Source: Symsagittifera roscoffensis (taxonomy: Eukaryota > Xenacoelomorpha > Acoela > Convolutidae). From it: a DNA stretch of 64,000 nt. The notes under the pieces were generated by a model. That model searched no databases, was not told the DNA's origin, and saw nothing but the letters and a program-made list of their open reading frames with translations. Each line of letters starts with the position of its first letter. The stretch's first letter is position 1. A program made the translations under genes and the position numbers. The stretch lies in contig NC_087065.1 in NCBI RefSeq assembly GCF_963678635.1, positions 50,722,452 through 50,786,451 on the forward strand, written 5' to 3'. Shown here piece by piece: positions 59,613-64,000 of this stretch.

Positions 59613-61430
59613 TTATGTGCTGAATAGGGCTTTGCGCTGTATTTGGTCTAAAATTTGGTTATTTGTGATTGCTAGGTTTCGAAAATTTTGGGGAACTAAT
59701 GATAATGGATGGTTTTGTCTTAGGGTTGGTATCTGTGGTGCTGTAGGTGTTGTATCTACATTATTATGTTCTTCGTTATATGTATTTAGTCTTGTGGATA
59801 TTTTTGTATTATATTCCTTTATTTGTGCATCTAGAAGTATTTTGTTAATTGATGATGAAAAAATTCCAAAAAATCCTGCAAATAGTATACGTGCTACGAT
59901 TGCTTGTCGGTTTACTTGTGTGTGTATAGCGCATGTGTTATAGATTCCTTTTAACAGTGAGAAAAGAAATCCTATAAAATTAAACATGGCATATGAGATA
60001 GTTAATTTTTCTAAGATGTAATAGGGCCATCCTAGAAAAGCTAGAATTTCGTTCTTTAGGGTGACAAAACTGAAAAATTTATAGGTCAAGTATCCTGTGG
60101 TCTATACTTTTCACCGTTTAAATATATGTAGTCTTTGATATCTTTAAAATATCCGCTGTAGTCTTGTGTATAAATATCTGCAAGTCTTCGGTTTCGGTAA
60201 GTTTTCTTAAATTCTGGTCGATTGATTGGCGTTGTATTGTGTCCATTTGTGTTAATAATTCCTGAAACTGTTGTGTTCTAATGTGATGTTGTATATCAGA
60301 TTTAGAACATATTCCAATTGATTGTAAATCAATATTTGGATTACGGGCGATAGCTCTGATGCTTTCGGGTGAAAACTTTTTGAGTGGTTGCATTAATGTA
60401 GGATACGGTGTAAGTAGGTAGTATTTATCTTCGTCAGGGTTTAATTGAACGAATTGTGGCTATTTTCTGATCCACATAGGACTGCGGTATCCCAAGAATA
60501 TGTTCGTCTTGAAAGCGTGTCGACAAAATGTACTTTATTTTTATAGAATATAGGGATTCTTTTATAACAACGTTTGTCTTCGAAAACATATAATGGTGAT
60601 ACTTTTTTGATGCAAGTATAAAACCATAAAATGTTTCCTTAGTAACCAAAAAAATTTGATCTGTTTCCTGATAATAAGTATCCTGCGTAAGGTATTTTTA
60701 GTACTGCTAATGCGAGTGATTGTAATATTTGTGTTCGTTCTAATTCGCATAGTTGATGGAGTGTTTCTAATTCAGAAAGTGACATTTCCTGGAAAATTCT
60801 ACTAATTGTATAGTCTAATTTCATGTCTAAGTGGATATCATAATGATTATTACTAAAATAGGTGCTATTCTTTAGTGATAATTCTTGTAAACGTGTGCTT
60901 TTACTGTCATATGGTTTTAGTTTTCCACCAGGTTGACCTTTGCTTTTACCTCTGCCGAAAGTTAACTGGGACGTATGATGTTCCTTCGTTAATAGGGTGA
61001 CTTGTGGCATAAGGGTCAAATTTTATTTTTCCAGTGGTCAAGTCGAAACCTTTTTCGTATTCGACATGTATTTCAGAGTATTGTGTTTTATAAAGTGGAT
61101 TGCTATATTTACATGCAAATTCTGTTTCGTGATAGTTTTGAAAACGTGTTACTTTATTTTCTATATCATGGATCTTTTTGAAATCAGTTCTTTGTTTACG
61201 AGATGGGTCCACTTGTTCGTATGGGATTGATTCAATAAAATATTTTTCATCAAATTTTATCATTCGAGCGTGTATTTTTGCTACTTGAAATGTTGTGCAT
61301 GTATCTTCGGGAAACCAAACAATTGTTGCTTGGGTCCTTGTTGTAGGGTCACAATAACCTTGATCATTTTTACAGGGTAATCTGATTCCTTGATAGATCA
61401 TGGTGTTATATATATTGTTGATTTCCAATA
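59613..61430 (-). pseudogene. Env-like glycoprotein of the - strand retroelement, broken
   Basis: About 600 codons spread over several frames: 61434-60946, 61019-60639, 60649-60434, 60393-60118 and 60089-59613. There is an in-frame stop at 60639 and frameshifts near 61.0, 60.4 and 60.1 kb. The N-terminal part is cysteine-containing (PCKNDQGYCDPTTRTQ, then EDTCTTFQV). Residues near LCELERTQILQSLALAVLK suggest a helical region. The last piece has two hydrophobic segments (FNFIGFLFSLLKGIY and ARILFAGFFGIFSS), fitting a membrane anchor. Position after pol and the membrane segments support an env role. In its present form it cannot make a full protein. Confidence 0.7.
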
Positions 61431-61915
61431 ACAAATTGTGTTAAACGTCGTGATTGTTCATCTAGTGGCATTTGATTATTTGCACTATTCATATCTGCGG
61501 TTGTGAAGTATTTACCATTTATCTTTGTTAAGATAACTTGTATTAGTTCAATAGGCCAATTGCATTTGGATTCGTCAATTAGTGAATTGAGGTAACTAGC
61601 GTCTAAAACTATTTTTAGTGATTCACCTTTTGCTAGAATGATAACAGGATTAATGAAGGTGTTTCCTTTTGGTTGTTCTTCTTTATTTACCGGTGGGTGA
61701 GATAATTTCGTATTGTTCTAAAATATCAATTAATCTACTTACCTTGTCGTGTAAGTGAATCGGTACTTTACTTGCTCTTTGTTTTTTGAAAACTGCGTCA
61801 GGTTTTAATGGGAGATGTAGTGATGAACTGATTTTTCCAACGTCAAATTTTGATGTTGCGTAAACTTTTGAATATTTTAACAGTTGTTTTGCTAATTTGT
61901 CAAATTCATCTTGTG
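61405..61915 (-). pseudogene. Reverse transcriptase, truncated before the YxDD box
   Basis: It reads KFDVGKISSSLHLPL, then after a frameshift near 61.7 kb FINPVIILAKGESLKIVLDA, and YFTTADMNSANNQMPL, the motif A region with its catalytic aspartate (about 61490). The frame ends a few residues later at NQQYI-stop and passes directly into env sequence. Motif C (YxDD), RNase H and integrase are missing. The similarity is to Ty3-type RT. Confidence 0.75.
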
Positions 61916-62490
61916 TGATTTGTGAGTGTTAAAAAATAAACATTGTTAAAAATTTTTGTTGTTCTTTTGTGTAATTTGTTATAATAAATGTCGGTTGAAA
62001 AGATGGTGTTTTTGTGAAATAATCTGTATTTCTTTTTTCATTACTTATTATATTATTTATGGATAATTCTGTTAAGAATTGTTGATTGACAAATATCTAA
62101 TAGTTGTAATATAGTATTTACTCGATAGGCTACTTCAATTATAGGTGAAATTGTAGCATTTGTTTCGCAATATCCTAAAAATCCTAAGGGGTAATGTTAT
62201 TTGATATGGTGTATTGTTAGACACATGTAATGAAATAATCTCGGAATTCGTATTTTTTGAGTATTTTATGCATGAGATTGTAATTTTGAAGAATTTGTGA
62301 ATAGGTTTCAATTCGAAGTCTGACATAAAAAGTTGTTGTTTGTTTTGACTTTTGTCATACTGGTGAACTTGTTTTATTGAAAAATTATATATATTTCCTG
62401 ATAAAGGTTTCAGGTGTTTCCGTTTTTGATTGTAAATGGGGTAAATTTTTAAGAAAAATGGTGGTTGTTTGTTTATTCTTTGGAAGAATA
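61916..62490 (-). pseudogene. Pol linker region, decayed
   Basis: Between protease and RT. A 63-residue frame (62326-62135) and several stop-interrupted pieces are seen. A segment just after the protease is homologous to the + strand copy at 55.08-55.17 kb (FFLKNLPHL-like). Confidence 0.5.
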
Positions 62491-63998
62491 TTAAGGCTGT
62501 GTTTTTTGTTTTGTATATTTGTCTTTGATATGGATTTTACTAATTAAGATATTTATTGTTGGTATATTTTTAGTAATAAATGGTATGCCAATGATATTGT
62601 GCTTAATATCAGTAATATGAAATGTTTGTTTAAACGGTTTGTTCAAAATCTTGCTTTCTTCCATTGTTCTTGTGGGAAGGAGGAATAATTGGATTTTTCC
62701 ATAGTTCACTAATGTTGATCTTTGTGCTGTTGCCAATTTACTAGATGTTTCAAGAGGTGTTAAATTTGGGTGTAGTGTTTTAATTTTATTCCATGTGGGA
62801 ATATTAATTATATTTGATTCTGCTCCTGAGTCGATTAAAAAATCAATTTCAAGATCTGGTGGTTGAAATTCTTTACTTCTTGGACTCTCTAAGAGAAATG
62901 GGATTGTCCAAATTTTTTCTCTTGGTTGTTCTTTTTGTATATTTTGATAAATATGTTTTGTGTTTGAGCATTGTGTTTCAACTTTTTTATCAGGTTTAAT
63001 TACCGTGTTAATTTTGTCTACTTGTGTAGTTTGTGTATTATTATTAATAGGTCCAATGTAGTAATTATGAAGGAGTTCCAGTTGATTTTCATATATATGT
63101 GAAGTAAAAGGTTGTTCGTATATGATAGGTTCATAGTCGTTTTCGACTGTTATCATGTTTACAGAGATGGTATTACCTGTATCACTTTCAGTGTCTGATG
63201 ATTCACAATTAATGTGATTTAGTTGTAGTTCATTACTTCCTGTGTCATCAACACCTGGGGGGTCTGAAGTTGTTTCTTCATTTGTTTGTACTTGATTAAT
63301 TTGTCTTTGATGTTTTGGTGTGTTAATTCTATATCGATGTTTAGAATCGGGATAACGGTTATTATTCCTATGTGGTGACTGGGAATAATTTCTGTATCGA
63401 TTATTGTAACTTGAGTTTCGATTTTGTGAATTATTTTGTGATCTGTTTTGATAGTTATTATTTGATCTTTGATAATTCGATCTATTGTATGAGTTATTCC
63501 TTGATCTATTGTTTGAATAGTTCTGATTTCGATCGTTTGAATAACTTCTATTTCTATTGTGTGAATAGTTTCTATTTCTGTTGTATGATGAGTTTCGTGA
63601 TCTATCATTAGAATAGTGTCTTTTCCTTGGGTTTGAATGGGAACTGGATGCAGAAACAAATTCTGTTGTGTTTGAATTCGATCGTGAATAGTTATTTTGG
63701 TTATTTTGGCTATTCGATCGGCTATGTCTAATTTGTGAGAAATTTCGTGAATTTCTTTGTTCGGGCGATCTACCTCATAACTTGAGCTATATGGTGATTG
63801 GTTTCTTGAGTAATTTGAGTTACTTGGAAGTGGTTTTCCTGAACTATTATTACTATATATATTTTTGTTTGATAGATTTTGATCTTTTTCCATGTATTGA
63901 TAGAATGATTTACTTGGTTCTTTGCGTGTTTGAGGTTTATTCTGATTATCTTGTTGTTTTTGTCTACATTCGGCAATACTGTGTCCGTATCTTTGGCA
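62491..63998 (-). pseudogene. Gag C-terminus (zinc knuckle, R/N/S-rich tail) and aspartic protease
   Basis: At the window edge, 63998-63966 encodes CQRYGHSIAEC, the last three ligands of a CCHC knuckle; the first cysteine is outside the window. A one-base frameshift near 63.78 kb moves the reading frame. From there an open frame runs to 62491: first an Arg/Asn/Ser-rich tail (NYSHNRNRSYSNDRNQ), then an acidic linker (CESSDTESD) and the protease. The protease active site is DFLIDSGAESN (about 62840-62808), followed by GKIQLFLLPTRT and IIGIPFI. The protease itself looks intact; gag is broken by the frameshift and the window ends before its N-terminus. Gag and protease share one frame after the shift, as in many Ty3-like elements. 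Confidence 0.75.
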
Positions 63999-64000
63999 AT

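Noticed and set aside
59602-59943. 113-residue hydrophobic + strand frame
   Set aside because: Antisense shadow of the env C-terminal frame, whose membrane segments fit its position.

Overview
The window is from an animal nuclear genome. It has spliced genes with GT-AG introns, AT-rich introns several kilobases long, tRNA-derived SINEs, BEL/Pao and Ty3-like LTR retroelements, small transposons with target-site duplications, and satellites. Two host genes can be read with confidence. A GRK2/3-type G-protein-coupled receptor kinase lies on the + strand (last two coding exons, 3512-9342). A membrane-anchored ErbB ligand of neuregulin type lies on the - strand (eight exons, 44113-34818). An Ig-EGF-transmembrane ligand beside a GRK2/3 kinase points to a bilaterian invertebrate; the species cannot be named from the sequence.

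Layout: 1-3511 is upstream intron or flank of the kinase gene. 3512-9945 holds the kinase exons, a 4.4 kb intron full of SINEs and hairpin-ended repeats, and the 3' UTR. 11.6-20.6 kb is a nested tandem array: a ~2.45 kb unit (SINE-bearing spacer plus degenerate ~170 bp repeats) with a near-perfect 1764 bp duplication inside. 21.3-25.6 kb is a badly broken BEL/Pao retrotransposon on the - strand. 25.6-29.7 kb is an 81 bp satellite with a 13-mer higher-order repeat. 29.7-34.5 kb is non-coding, with a SINE and two abutting hairpin-ended elements. 34.8-44.1 kb is the ErbB-ligand gene; its largest intron holds a nested cluster of hairpin-ended repeats and MITE-like elements with 8 bp target duplications. 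45.6-46.8 kb is a three-copy repeat block. 46.8-47.7 kb has integrase and gag remnants of another LTR element. 49.6-55.2 kb is a decayed + strand LTR retroelement, and 55.6-64 kb is a better preserved - strand relative carrying gag, protease, a truncated RT, a broken env and an extra 3' ORF of unknown function.

How the genes relate: the kinase acts on GPCRs in the cytoplasm, and the ligand would be displayed on or shed from the cell surface to activate ErbB receptors. Nothing in the sequence links their regulation. Most of the remaining DNA is transposon and satellite material. The most novel-looking items are the post-env ORF, the RT-to-env deletion derivative, SINE families that share a covarying 3' hairpin but carry different tRNA-like heads, the Helentron-like head-to-tail elements, and the unassigned N-terminal domain of the ErbB ligand.
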